A stretch of DNA of 64,000 bases from Kitagawia praeruptora (lineage: Eukaryota > Streptophyta > Magnoliopsida > Apiales > Apiaceae). The stretch lies in NCBI GenBank assembly GCA_037693485.1, contig CM075353.1, forward strand, positions 107,094,501 to 107,158,500. Reading direction: 5' to 3'. Positions 12,493 through 22,842 of the stretch are shown here, piece after piece. The notes beneath the pieces are model-generated. The model worked only from the letters and a program-made list of their open reading frames with translations. It did not search any database and was not told the DNA's origin. Both the position numbers and the translations under genes were made by a program. Each line of letters opens with the position of its first letter. The stretch's first letter is position 1.

Positions 12493-14129
12493 TGTTATGC
12501 TAAACTCACGCAAGCGCACGTGGTCACAAGTAATATATAAGGTTAAGTCCAAATTCGTTCCCACAGGGATCAAGTTATGGTTCTATTCAATAAATATGCC
12601 TATGCAACAATGTATGGTTTTAATTCACTGCTAAGAAAAATAACAAATATGGGTTTGATTACCTAAATTAAACTAAAGTGCAAATTTATAAACTAAGAAT
12701 TAAACAATTAACGAGAATAACAATCGAATTACTTATGTGAGAATAAACATGGAATCCTAGTTTCATCATCTACTTCACTTAGAGTTGCAGCCTTTAATTA
12801 AAACATGCGATGGTTTTGATACCTGATCGAATAACACGAAAAGAGTAAAAGTTACCTCTCGGTATACTAGTACCAATCTACGCATACATCCACAAAAGAG
12901 ATAGAAGATGAATAGGCACCTATTATGTTTAGACCCTATATCTCTATAGAATTTGAAAACATAAAGGTTGAAGCACAAGTTATCCACTTAGATCACATAG
13001 GGTAGCATAATATCTCTATTCATGCCACAAATCATTCTGCTTAACATCAACCTATCCTATGCTAGCATGGCAAGTTCTAAATCTCAAGATCCACTCTCGT
13101 TTAGCAAGAGATTAACTATTCAATTTAGATGTTAGCTACGCATCTAAAAGCATTAAGATTAACCATACGAGGATATCAAGAATTCACCACACATAAATCT
13201 TTAAGGCATGCAAACTACTAAGCTACATAGATAAATCCACTAGGATCCCACGATAACGATTAGTTCATAATCGAACCTTTCGTCACCATGGGATTTGACG
13301 AAAGCATGATATCAAACAAGATAATGAAGATGAAGATGAATAAATCAATAATAGAATAAGGTTTAGTGAACAAATCCGTGAAAGTAACAAGCATCCAAAA
13401 GATACGCCTCCACAAAGGAATACAAGAAAACTATATCTAGATCTTCTTGTCGTCACGATCCTTGCCTTGGCTTCTCTCTGGTGCTCTGAACGAAATTAGT
13501 GTGTAGATGATGTAGATGGTGATTTTTCTGTGCCCCAAGGTGTGTATTTATAGCCCCAAGTGCCTCCTTGACCAAGCAATTACCGTAATTGAAATAGGAT
13601 AGAATTCCGGTAATTTTCCATCTTTTATAGGATTAGAATTGCAATTCCCATGTTTAAATTAACTTCCAGAAGCTTCAAATCGTTCAAAACAACTTCCATA
13701 TTGAATAGGAAAAGAAAATCAGCAATTTCCTCTATAAAACCGAATTCCAGTAAGTTTCTGTCAGGCCTGGCCGCGGCCGCGCGCACCACAGGCATACATC
13801 CCGCGCGCCCGCGCCTAATCAAATTCTGTAAAATCCTTCCGCGCGCCCGCGCCTCTTCCAGTATGTTCTAAGCGCCCGCGCCTGATAATGCTGCACAGAC
13901 TGATTCTTTGTCCTTAAGTTGATTTCTTCTCCGCTTTCGAATGCAACTCCAAGCACTTGCTTTCTTGACAATAAAAACACCATATCACCACTCAATGCAA
14001 TACCTTCACCTGGAAATACACCCTGCACGAATCTCACAAAAACACATTAAAACACACCAATACTTGAGATACAAGACACCAATTTAAGCTGAAATAGAAT
14101 GATCCAAGTGGATATAAATCCACTTATCA
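12493..14129 (-). repeat. Element D 5' LTR (right)
   Basis: A 1,637-bp partner of 6126-7763, followed by the second GTGAA duplication. The TATA-like box lies at 13545-13552 (minus strand). The third copy of the CpG-rich motif has lost 2 bp here (near 13872). Confidence 0.92.
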
Positions 14130-14243
14130 GTGAACAATTGCAACAGCCATTTGAACCAGCAGAACCTGAAACCTTGAAGAAACCTGACAAATATAATTTG
14201 CGGAAGAGTTTGGCATTGGACAGTGCATTCTTGGAGAGTCCAG
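14130..14243 (+). pseudogene. 3' half of the host exon interrupted by D ('NLRKSLA' family)
   Basis: Starting at the second GTGAA copy, the frame of 6070-6125 continues for about 36 codons to a CCAG|GTTTCA donor at 14243. It includes KKPDKYNLRKSLALDSAFLE. A (K)YNLRKSLAWDSAFFTSAG motif is common in a family of plant proteins of poorly known function, but I recall this from memory and cannot name a gene. No adjoining exon of that family is visible, so this looks like one exon captured out of context and then hit by D. Confidence 0.5.
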
Positions 14244-14692
14244 GTTTCATTTGATTTTGAAATTGTGCTTTCATCTATTTTCTAAATATATTTTCACCAA
14301 GAACACCCACTTGTGATAATTTTAGTTTTTGGTTGGGACCTCATCTTTATGATTACTCTTTATTTAGAACAGAACATGTGCAAATCAGAGTGTTTGTTAG
14401 GGACCTTTTCTTGTAGACCAGGCCTTACCTACCTTGTCAAAGAAGATAACTAAAACAAATGCACGAGAAAATAAAAGGCAAAAATATTGAAGATACATAT
14501 AGGCCTAGATCTATATTCAGGCTCCAAATTGAGTTTTTGAGTTCAGTATTCAACCTTTATTAAAGATAAGCTAAGAAACAAATGGTACTTGTTTCACGTG
14601 TAGATGTGATTTCGTAAATATTAAACTCTGAGTAATCATGTTAAACTAAGTCCCTTCCTGATAATAGGCATTGTTCGTTTTCCTTTCTATAG
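14244..14692. other. Intron-like sequence
   Basis: No coding signal on either strand. It ends in a T-rich tract and a TTTCTATAG acceptor at 14684-14692. Confidence 0.4.
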
Positions 14693-14936
14693 ACAAAAGG
14701 TTGCAGCGTGTGTTAAACACTATCTAGGAGATGGTGGAACAAACAAAGGTATTAATGAAAACAATACCATTATAAGCGTCAATGGATTTTTCAGTATTCA
14801 CATGCCAACTTACTATAACTCGGTCATCAAGGGTGTGGCAACTGTCATGATATCATACTCGAGCTGGAATGGGATAAAAATGCACTCTAATCATCAACTT
14901 ATTAATGGATTTCTGAAAAACAGACTGAAATTTAGA
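14693..14936 (+). pseudogene. GH3 beta-D-glucosidase (ExoI-like) exon fragment
   Basis: A clean exon between a CTATAG acceptor and a TTTAGA|GTAAGC donor. It encodes about 81 residues of a plant glycoside hydrolase family 3 beta-glucan exohydrolase, with KHYLGDGGTNKGINENNT, SIHMPTYYNSVIKGVATVM and ISYSSWNGIKMHSNH in the family's order. These are the segments that line the (beta/alpha)8 active-site domain. The exon that should follow (GFVISDW, with the catalytic Asp) is absent; the next open stretch is not GH3. The complete enzyme is about 620 residues, so this is an isolated exon, most simply captured by a transposon or left by a decayed gene. Confidence 0.85.
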
Positions 14937-15056
14937 GTAAGCGGGAATCTTTAATAAAAACTCATGTTGGATATTGTTCTTAAAGCAAATGGACTATGGA
15001 TGAGTAAGACAGTTGCTTCATATTACCCATCAACTAAGTGTCTCTGTGGTTATGCA

Positions 15057-15290
15057 GGATGTACCCCTAGTTGTGATTCTTTATTTTCAATGGGAGCACC
15101 GATCAGAGTGGGTTGACTATGCCGTTAATGCGTACTTTACTGCATTTCTAAAAGCAAGTCTTTGTACAATTACCTATGTTAGACCTGGTGGTTTTTCTGG
15201 TACTACGGTTATTTTGCCACTCACTTATACCGTGAAACATGAAGAGGTAGACAACGCTTATTTTATCAAGTTCATGTTTGAAGAACATAT
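15057..15290 (+). pseudogene. Unrecognised exon-like ORF cut by element A
   Basis: After a TTATGCAG acceptor near 15057 the frame stays open for about 78 codons up to the CATAT target duplication of element A. It encodes a Val/Phe/Tyr-rich stretch including YVRPGGFSGTTVILPLTYTV. Beyond element A the same frame closes within about five codons (near 52857). I do not recognise it. It is not the GH3 continuation. Confidence 0.35.
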
Positions 15291-16019
15291 TGTTAACTCG
15301 AATAACTTGTAGAAGGGGGGGGTTGAATACAAGTTATATAATCGTGTCTGATTTTTGCTTGATTATATGAACAAGAATAAACGAATGAATCAAACTCTGT
15401 TTGTATTAATAAGATCAAATACAAACTCTACCAAAGGTGTACAAATACCTTTAGCAGCTGCTGACAATACAAATCTCTCTCTCTGTTTGTTTCGAACTCT
15501 TGAATACAAACCTTATACAGAGCTACGCACACGAACTCACAACACACGCTCTTTACAATGATATAGAGAGAGTATTTATAATGCTACCTATCAACTAATA
15601 ACAGAAAGATATAGTCTATACATGACAATGTTCTATCTTCTAGTCGATAGTTTCCATCAATAGAAAACTCTTTCCTTCATAATATCTTCTTGCTTGTTCT
15701 TCAAACAACGATCTTGTTTTATAGCACTTGCCAGTTTCTGTAGTATCCATAATGACATCATCAGTAACACGACTGATATCAGGATTTCATCTTGCATCAG
15801 TATCTGATCATCATCAGTATTAGACCGTCATCAGGATTTGCTCTTTGTTCCTGACATGTAGTCTCTGATACACTGTTCATTCCTGACTAAACTGTACAGA
15901 TAACTGTCTTACACATAAATCCTATACAAAGTGCTAAATCCTTTATAAGATCAGGATTACAAGAAGTATAATGCGTAAATTCTATTCTTAACATCACAAC
16001 TTATGAATTATTCCTAACA
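15291..16019 (-). repeat. Element A 3' LTR (left)
   Basis: A 729-bp LTR. It differs from the right LTR, with the MITE removed, at about five positions by eye. A minus-strand TATAAATA box lies at 15573-15580. A hairpin at 15302-15337 is shared in form with elements B and C. It contains many ATCAG/CTGAT motifs between 15755 and 15850. Confidence 0.93.
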
Positions 16020-16236
16020 ATCTCCCCCTATTTATGCTTTAAAATCTGAAGCATAAATCTAAGTTGTGGATGTCAAAACATATAACAATACAACCAGAAT
16101 AGAATTTATGAATGTAGAATTATGAAGTTAAGTACCTCCTTCCCAGATGTAGACGTTTATCTAGTACTTAGAAGAAAGAATTTTAACTATTAATGCTGCT
16201 CTTCCTTTACCACTTCCTAGCTGAGATTCACCACTG
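16020..16236 (-). other. Element A polypurine tract and 3' untranslated region
   Basis: On the minus strand AAATAGGGGGAGAT (16020-16033) abuts the 3' LTR, the same polypurine core as in elements B and C. Next to it an inverted repeat at about 16031-16059 (ATTTATGCTT / AAGCATAAAT) could form a short hairpin. Confidence 0.7.
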
Positions 16237-16566
16237 TCACTCCTGGTTCTTCTTTTTACTTCCCTTTGTCTGCTCTTTATCTCCCCCAGCTTTATCTCCT
16301 CCAGTCTGGTGGTGTTGTTGTTGTTGTCTTTGAAGTCTTTGAATTGTCTTTATCTCCCCCTTTTTGACATCAGCAACATTAATTCCAAGAGATTCAGAAA
16401 CAGAACAAATGATATTCATCAGAACTGCTTGATTTTCCATAATTGTGACTTGGTTATCTTCAAGTGATTGAAGTCTTGTTTGAATAGCAATTTGAGAATT
16501 CTGAATATCTTTCAAAACATCAGAATGAACTTCAATGTTGGAAGTGCTTCTATTATCTTCAGTATC
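16237..16566 (-). pseudogene. Element A ORF3, C-terminal part, separated by element B
   Basis: The last 110 or so codons of the third ORF of A. It joins the part ending at 41593 across the GTATC duplication of B and stays in frame. It has a coiled-coil-like segment (about DVLKDIQNSQIAIQTRLQSL), then VADVKKGEIK, encoded by a GGGGGAG run, then a Gln/His- and Lys-rich tail to a stop at 16237. The VKKGE segment is shared with ORF3 of C (33419-33440). Codons upstream of 16566 belong to the LTR of B. Confidence 0.8.
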
Positions 16567-17048
16567 TGTTAGGTCCAATAAGATTGTAGAAGGGGGGGTT
16601 GAATACAATCTATATCATTTTCTCCAAATTTGTCCTTTAAATAAAATTTAATTCAAACAAATTTGTGCGGAATAAAATAACACAAATTTCAAGTTGAATA
16701 TAACAATATATTAACTTGATGGGTGTTACAAAATCAGTACAAGTGATTATCAAGAAATTAATAACTAATTAGAAAATTCAACATGAACTTTTCTAATTTA
16801 GTTAATAAAAATCAAGATATCAATTTAAGAACTAGGAAACTTAATTCGCTAGTATTACATAAGTCACAAATAATCAAGTTCTAATGGATACAATTTTTGA
16901 TTCAAGAACTCAAGAATTTATGGCAATTTAATTGCTTGAAAGATGAGAGAGAGATATGATATTGTTCTTCTTTTCCTTCCTGTGTTCGTCCGTGTGTGTA
17001 TTTCATGTGGCTTCACTGGTTTCTGTCCATATTTAAACAAAACATCCA

Positions 17049-17363
17049 ACTGTCATAATGTCCAACATTAACACTATTATGACAGTTCCTTCATGACAGT
17101 TTTATGAGCCTCTATGACACTTTCCAGGCACTATGACAGTTGCTGTGAAGTCCATCATGACAGTTCCAATTATGACAGTCAGCATCATGACAGTTCCACT
17201 ATGACAGTCAGCATCATGACAGTTTTATTATGACAGTCAGCATCATGACAGTTTCCACTATGACAGTTTGCATTATGACAGTTTCACTGAACTTCATTAT
17301 GACAGTCTTCATTATGACAGTTTCACTGAACTTCACTATGACAGTCTTTCATTATGACAGTTT
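17049..17363 (-). promoter_or_regulatory. TGACAGT array in the B LTR
   Basis: Sixteen plus-strand copies of TGACAGT (nearly all ATGACAGT), one TGACAC variant and one inverted copy lie within about 315 bp at irregular 12-30 bp spacing. In the element's sense the array ends about 10 bp before a TATA-like box. The right LTR repeats it at 40109-40422 with one copy changed to TGATAGT. Motif, density and position suggest a promoter-proximal enhancer. TGACAG resembles the core recognised by TALE homeodomain (KNOX/BELL) factors; that link is inference. Confidence 0.6.
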
Positions 17364-17744
17364 GAATAAACTTCCATTTAATTTACTCGTGTAATTCGTT
17401 TGCTTATTCAAACAAATCACTTGAATTTCTTTTCAGTTTGTTTACTTAAATAAAAAGAAACCTGCTGGCCACTTTTTGTTTAATTAACCAACCATCTCAC
17501 ACGCCTCACTCTTTTGAATTAAAGAAATTCACCTGCCACTTTTCTAAATCAAGTCACCTGACCACTTTTTGTTTTAGCTCCGTAGAAATGCTTTTTAACC
17601 CGCATAACTTATAATCTTTAATTAATAAATAATTATTTTAATCCAGAAATTATAAAAATAAATATCTAATATTATTAGATATTTATAAATATAATTTTCT
17701 AAATAAATAAAATATTTATTAATATAAATAAATCCTTAAGCTCT

Positions 17745-18010
17745 AAGCTGCGGTTACCTGGGCGTCTGGAACCGGACTCCTTTTGCTTAACAAATAATAT
17801 ATCAATTCCAACCGGAGTTCCAGCTTTAAGAATATATCACTTTCCATATTCTTGTGATAATTCTATTTTCTCATAACCCGTCCAGGTGTAAGCTACGGTC
17901 TCTTGAGGATGTGAAACCCGACTCCTTTTGCTTAGCAAAAACTACAACAATTCTAACCGGGGTTTCAGCAATAAGAATATATCACTTAGAATTTCTTTAT
18001 GATAATTCTT
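17745..18010. repeat. 145-bp imperfect tandem duplication in the B LTR
   Basis: Two diverged units, each with TAAGCT(g/a)CGGT...GACTCCTTTTGCTTA...TTCTAACCGG...TAAGAATATATCAC. The shared GACTCCTTTTGCTTA block lies at 17775 and 17920. Each unit contains an inverted pair (GGAACCGGACTCC with GGAGTTCC; GAAACCCGACTCC with GGGGTTTC) that could form a hairpin. The same structure is in the right LTR near 40805-41070. Confidence 0.65.
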
Positions 18011-18533
18011 TTTCCTCATAGCCAGTCCACTTGATAATAAAATCATTGTGATTAAATAATTTAACCCTTCTGTTGCTTGCACAATGATTTTCTCACATAC
18101 CAGTCTTGATAGCTTGAACCACTGAAGTTAATGACGAACAACCATTGTTTAATGTTGACACTCGATGTACTATCTAGTTCATGAGTGACTAACCGCAATG
18201 ACTGTTCTTCATATATTGACTTTTAAATCTAGTTCCCTTTCTTTTCTCATCTCTCTCTTTAATCTTCTGTACTGTCTCTGTCACCTTTGAAATCTCTGTC
18301 ACTTTAAATGAATCCACTTCTTAACAAATACTCCACTGAGGCTTGATCAGATGACTGAGCTTCTTTCAATGTAGTAATTCCTCAAGTCTGTAGATTGACC
18401 TTGATCTTTTTCTTCTGACAGATAATAAAATCTGAGATTCCTTGTGACAGTCTATATACTATTCACTATTACAATCTTGTTTAAGTTGAGTTGTATCCTC
18501 GAAATACAAATAGGCTACATCATATGCCTTTCA

Positions 18534-21099
18534 ATCTCCCCCTATTTGTTTGTTAGACAATAACAAGCAAATACCTAGAGGATAACTCAACTAACTCACT
18601 TAAACAAGAAAAAGATTAAGCATTTAGGAGCTTAGCAAATAGTACATTAAAAAAAAATTTCTCTGGTTTAAATTTAACAATTCCAGAATCCTCAGTTGAT
18701 GAAATGATAGATGATTGTTCCTCTAGCACTGAACTGATCTTCAATAGATAACTTATCTTCATTTCTGATTCTTCATATCACTGCCTGATAATCCTTCACA
18801 TCTTACATTGGTGATTATCAGCATTTCTTGATTTACAATCACTTCCCTTCTCTGACACAGCTTTTCTCACTAAAGAAAAACAACTGTTCCTACTATGTAC
18901 ACAATGGTGAATCAATACCATTTCTATAACTTCTAGGAAATCTACTACTCCTCCACTTAGCCTTTATACATAGTACATTGAAAGACTAATAGAATAGTAT
19001 TGTGATGTAATCTTCTCCTTATATCTCCACTTTCATTTCAACTGAATCTCCTTACTTTTCCATTTAAGGTTCCCCCTTAGTAACTTGACTTGCTTCTCTT
19101 CCAAAGCACAGTCTATAAATGCTCCCCCTTTCTAACCTACTCTCCTTTTCTTGTACCCCCTTTACTTCTCCCCCTTAGTTGAGGAATCCTCCAATCAACT
19201 AGTTGACAAAGTAGTTGTACCAATTATAGAGTTCTTTGTTAGAAAGGAAGTTTCATTTTCTTCCTCACTGTGAGTGTGTGATAGTGTTTAGTGTACCTCA
19301 CAAGTGTTTCACTCTTCTCTCCACTCATTTGTGTTGAGTGTCTCACTTCTCTCTGTGTTTACACTCTTGCTCACTAGTGTATCACTCATATCACTCATAT
19401 CTCCAACATCCATTAGTGTACCTGCAAGGAAAAATCACCCTAGCCCCTTCAAGAGAGGTCAGTGGTGGTGCAATGGGAGTTCGCAAATCCCAAATCCTCG
19501 TTGGACTCGTCAGACAAATCTGAGTCATAATCTACAAGTTACTAATTTTCCCTTTTTAATATTTTCAGATTTGAATTCTGAGAAGATAAACAATGATCTA
19601 TAAAATAGCATTGAGATCAAAGTTTCCTTCTTATGTCTGTGAAGACAATTAGTTCATTAAAGAACCTTTAACTTATAATCCTAACCGTAAAATGGTTGGA
19701 TTACAGGTTTCCATCAATTTATCCTTAGTGTGTGCATTCTCACTTTGTGCATATGAAATATTTTGGTTAGTGTATAAGGTAGTGACTCTCCAACTGAATA
19801 TCCCACACATCCTTATTTGCTGCATTATGTGCAGTTACTCCCTGGTGACCTTTAGTCTGATAGGTTACTTCCTTTTAGGGTGTAAGATAGAATGTGTTTG
19901 AGTTTGACTGTAGTCTGGGATAAAAGTTGTTGGGTTTACAACCTTATGGCTAAACATGTGAGAAAACAAAATTCCATGTAGATGAACCTGCATCACAGAA
20001 TATGAGCAATAGAGATAGAATGATATACAGTTGTGATTTCAAAAGGTTTACAATATAAGCAATCACAACTATAGAAAGAGATTTTGAGTTAAGAAGTTAA
20101 AGAGATCATGAGCCGGTTTTACTAAACAAAAACAAAGGCAACAATCCAATTAATAAATATTAATAGAATTAATGTAAGTTAATGTTTAAACCAATACAAA
20201 CAAAACTATTTTATCATGTTTTAGATCCTGTATATTAGATACCAACTGTTACCACTTGTTAACACTTGTTAGAAGTTAAAACAGCATGATATTTGTGTGT
20301 TAAACAGAATAACAACAAAAGAACCAAAAAAAAATACAGTGACCTGTTTGTAAGTTTTGAAAGTATAGTGACTAAACTGAAAAACTATACAAACTATTTA
20401 TAAACACATGAAAAATAATATACAAAATAAGAAATAATATACATAAAAATAATATTGAATAAAAACTAAAAAGAAAAGAAAAATACGATTTTTTTTTATT
20501 ATTTTATATTTTTTTATTATTCAAAAATAACTGTATTAATAATATTTACAGAATATTAGAAATAAAAGAAAATAATTTACAAAAATATTTACAACAATAT
20601 AACTACTTAACAATAGCTAAATAGAAAATAGAAAAAACTAAAAACACCATAGGTTATCCTTTTTACGAAATCAAACATTAATAACAAAAGGACAAACACT
20701 ACAAAATATTTAATAAACTATTAACTATTTACATAAATATTTGTAGTAAATTAATAAATCTATATATTTTCTTAATAAAATAACTTTCTTATAGAAAACC
20801 ATTTAAAAAGAAAATATGACTTATTAAATCAACACAAATATTCAATAGTAATTTTCAACAAAAATAGATTTCTCACTAATTTCAACTTGTAAAATTTGAG
20901 AAAAATATTTTTAGAGAAAAAAAATCTAAAATTAAAAGAAGTAAGTAGAAATATATTAAGAAGATAATGACAATGATTTAAGAATTAACAAGCAAGAAAA
21001 TCAGTTGATAAAATAATTATACAAGTGATTTTAATAACAAATATTTATAAAGTAATCACTTATAAATTATTAAGGAGCAAACCTCAGATATTAACTAGT
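18534..21099 (-). other. Element B 3' internal region: polypurine tracts and AT-rich non-coding sequence
   Basis: On the minus strand AAATAGGGGGAGAT (18534-18547) is the polypurine tract next to the 3' LTR. Further GGGGGA-type runs lie at about 19070, 19120, 19155 and 19170. Such multiple polypurine tracts are a reported Sirevirus feature. From about 20110 to 21060 the sequence is extremely A+T-rich. I see no third ORF on the minus strand. Plus-strand ORFs at 19304-19603 and 19692-19901 have no recognisable features. Confidence 0.55.
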
Positions 21100-22842
21100 T
21101 TAATTACTAGGACTATTTAACATACCCAATTCACCAACAATTCTGGTGAATGTGGATTCGTCAAGAGACTTAGTAAAAATATCTGGTGTTTGGTCTTCCG
21201 TGGGTACAAAATGTAACTCCACGGTACCATTCATGACATGCTCTCTAATGAAATGATACCTGATATCAATGTGCTTTGTCCTCGTATGCTGCACAGGATT
21301 GTTGGAGATTGCTATGGCACTTGTATTGTCACACAAGATAGGAATTTTGTCAAGTACAAAGCCATAGTCCCTTAGCTGATTCCTTATCCACAAAATCTGT
21401 GCACAACAGCTTCCAGCAGCTATGTATTCAGCTTCAGCTGTTGAGTTGGAAACTGTTTGTTGTTTCTTGCTGTACCAGGAAACCAACCTGCCACCTAGGA
21501 ATTGACAACTCCCAGAGGTGCTTTTCCTATCTACAACACTTCCTGCATAATCTGAATCTGTATATCCAACAAGATTAAAACCAGAATCTTTAGGGTACCA
21601 GATGCCTAAGTTAGGCGTACCCTTAAGATATCTCAAGATTCGTTTAACAGCAATGAGATGAACATCTCTAGGATCCGATTGGAACCTTGCACACAAACAT
21701 GTAGCATGCATAATATCTGGTCTACTTGCAGTAAGGTAAAGTAATGAGCCTATCATACCTCTGTAGCTTGTGATATCTACCTTAGCAGAATTTTCACATG
21801 CTCCAAATTTAACAACTGTAGATGATGGTGTTCTTGCTGAAGATGAGTCCTCCATTTGATATTTCTTGAGAAGCTCTTTGACATACTTGGATTGACAGAT
21901 AAATATCCCATCTGTCCTTTGACTTACTTGCAATCCAAGAAAGAACTTCAGCTCACCCATCATGCTCATTTCAAACTTACCCTGCATTAACTTAGCAAAT
22001 TTCTTGCAAAGAAGATCATTAGTAGACCCGAATATTATATCATCCACATAGATTTGAACTAATATTGTATCATTTTTATGTTTCTTTGTGAAGAGAGTTT
22101 TGTCTATGACACCTCTAACAAAACCATTTTCAATTAAAAATTCAGAGAGAGTGTCATACCATTTCCTTGGTGCTTGCTTAAGACCATAAATAGCCTTGAA
22201 GAGAAAGTAGACATAGTCCATGAATTCTGGATCTTCAAAGCCAGGGGGCTGTTCTACATATACCTCTTCATCTAGCTTACCATTCAGAAAAGCACTCTTG
22301 ACATCCATTTGATAAACCTCAAAGTTTGAGAATGCTGTGAATGCCAAGAATATTCTGATAGCCTCAAGTCTTGCCACTGGAGCGTAGGTTTCATCATAAT
22401 CAATGCCTTCAGCTTGTGAATAACCCTTTGCTACCAGTCTTGCTTTATTTCTTGTCACTATGCCATCTTCATCTAGCTTATTTCTGAATACCCACCTAGT
22501 GTCAACCACAGTTCTGTTTGTAGGTCTGGGTACCAGCTTCCATACTTCTTGTTGTTTAAATTGATTGAGTTCATCTTGCATAGCAATCACCCAATCAGGA
22601 TCAGAAAGAGCTTCCTCAGTTTTCTTAGGTTCCATTTCAGATAGAAACCCTGAATAGTTACATTGATTTTGAGTAGCACTTCTAGTTTTGACTCCAACAT
22701 CTGGATCACCAATAATCAGCTCAAAAGGATGAGCTCTATTCCAAACTGTTTGTCTTGGAAGATTTAATCTTGATGATTCGCCTTGTTCTTCATTGTGATG
22801 TTGAGTATGACTAGTTAATCCTTCATTATCTCCCCCTGAGTT
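21100..22842 (-). CDS. Element B pol, 3' part: reverse transcriptase and RNase H
   Basis: The second half of pol of B, separated from 36005-37467 by element C. It continues in the same frame across the GAGTT duplication (22838-22842). After a Gly/Asp-rich linker it contains the copia RT (EVWKLVPRPTNRTVVDTRWVF; MDVKSAFLNGKLDEEVYVEQ; catalytic YVDDIIFGS at about 22026-22050) and RNase H (STAEAEYIAAGSCCAQ, CDNTSAIAISNNPVQH, HIDIRYHFIREHV, then FVPTEDQTPDIFTKSL). No internal stop. It ends at a TAG codon about 2.6 kb before the 3' LTR. The ORF start inside the C LTR is artificial. Confidence 0.9.
   Translation of the reverse strand, partial: NSGGDNEGLTSHTQHHNEEQGESSRLNLPRQTVWNRAHPFELIIGDPDVGVKTRSATQNQCNYSGFLSEMEPKKTEEALSDPDWVIAMQDELNQFKQQEVWKLVPRPTNRTVVDTRWVFRNKLDEDGIVTRNKARLVAKGYSQAEGIDYDETYAPVARLEAIRIFLAFTAFSNFEVYQMDVKSAFLNGKLDEEVYVEQPPGFEDPEFMDYVYFLFKAIYGLKQAPRKWYDTLSEFLIENGFVRGVIDKTLFTKKHKNDTILVQIYVDDIIFGSTNDLLCKKFAKLMQGKFEMSMMGELKFFLGLQVSQRTDGIFICQSKYVKELLKKYQMEDSSSARTPSSTVVKFGACENSAKVDITSYRGMIGSLLYLTASRPDIMHATCLCARFQSDPRDVHLIAVKRILRYLKGTPNLGIWYPKDSGFNLVGYTDSDYAGSVVDRKSTSGSCQFLGGRLVSWYSKKQQTVSNSTAEAEYIAAGSCCAQILWIRNQLRDYGFVLDKIPILCDNTSAIAISNNPVQHTRTKHIDIRYHFIREHVMNGTVELHFVPTEDQTPDIFTKSLDESTFTRIVGELGMLNSPSN

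Larger units (their letters stand above)
6126..14129 (-). mobile_element. Element D: Athila-like Ty3-gypsy retrotransposon, non-autonomous
   Basis: An 8.0-kb element flanked by the perfect 5-bp duplication GTGAA (6121-6125 and 14130-14134). It has near-identical LTRs (6126-7763 and 12493-14129), both starting TG and ending CA, a tRNA-Asp-type primer site and a polypurine tract. It lies on the minus strand, with gag next to the right LTR. The internal 4.7 kb hold only gag and protease; reverse transcriptase, RNase H and integrase are absent, so it would need enzymes from a related element. By eye the LTRs differ by about five substitutions and two small indels, so insertion was recent. Confidence 0.92.
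16567..18533 (-). repeat. Element B 3' LTR (left)
   Basis: A 1,967-bp LTR. Features, with the matching features in the right LTR: a hairpin at 16581-16611; a TATA-like TTTAAATATGG on the minus strand at 17027-17036; an array of TGACAGT from 17088 to 17363 directly upstream of it in the element's sense; and a 145-bp imperfect tandem duplication at about 17745-18010, with inverted repeats around AACCGGACTCC and AACCGGAGTTCC. Confidence 0.93.

Noticed and set aside
17049..17363. CRISPR-like array
   Set aside because: Repeats are only 7-8 bp with irregular gaps, lie inside both LTRs of a plant retrotransposon and have no cas genes nearby.
19304..19901. Plus-strand ORFs of 99 and 69 codons in B, compared with the antisense ORFs of A and C
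   Set aside because: Composition is Ser/Leu-rich low complexity, there is no divergent ORF3 partner and no similarity; not called as genes.
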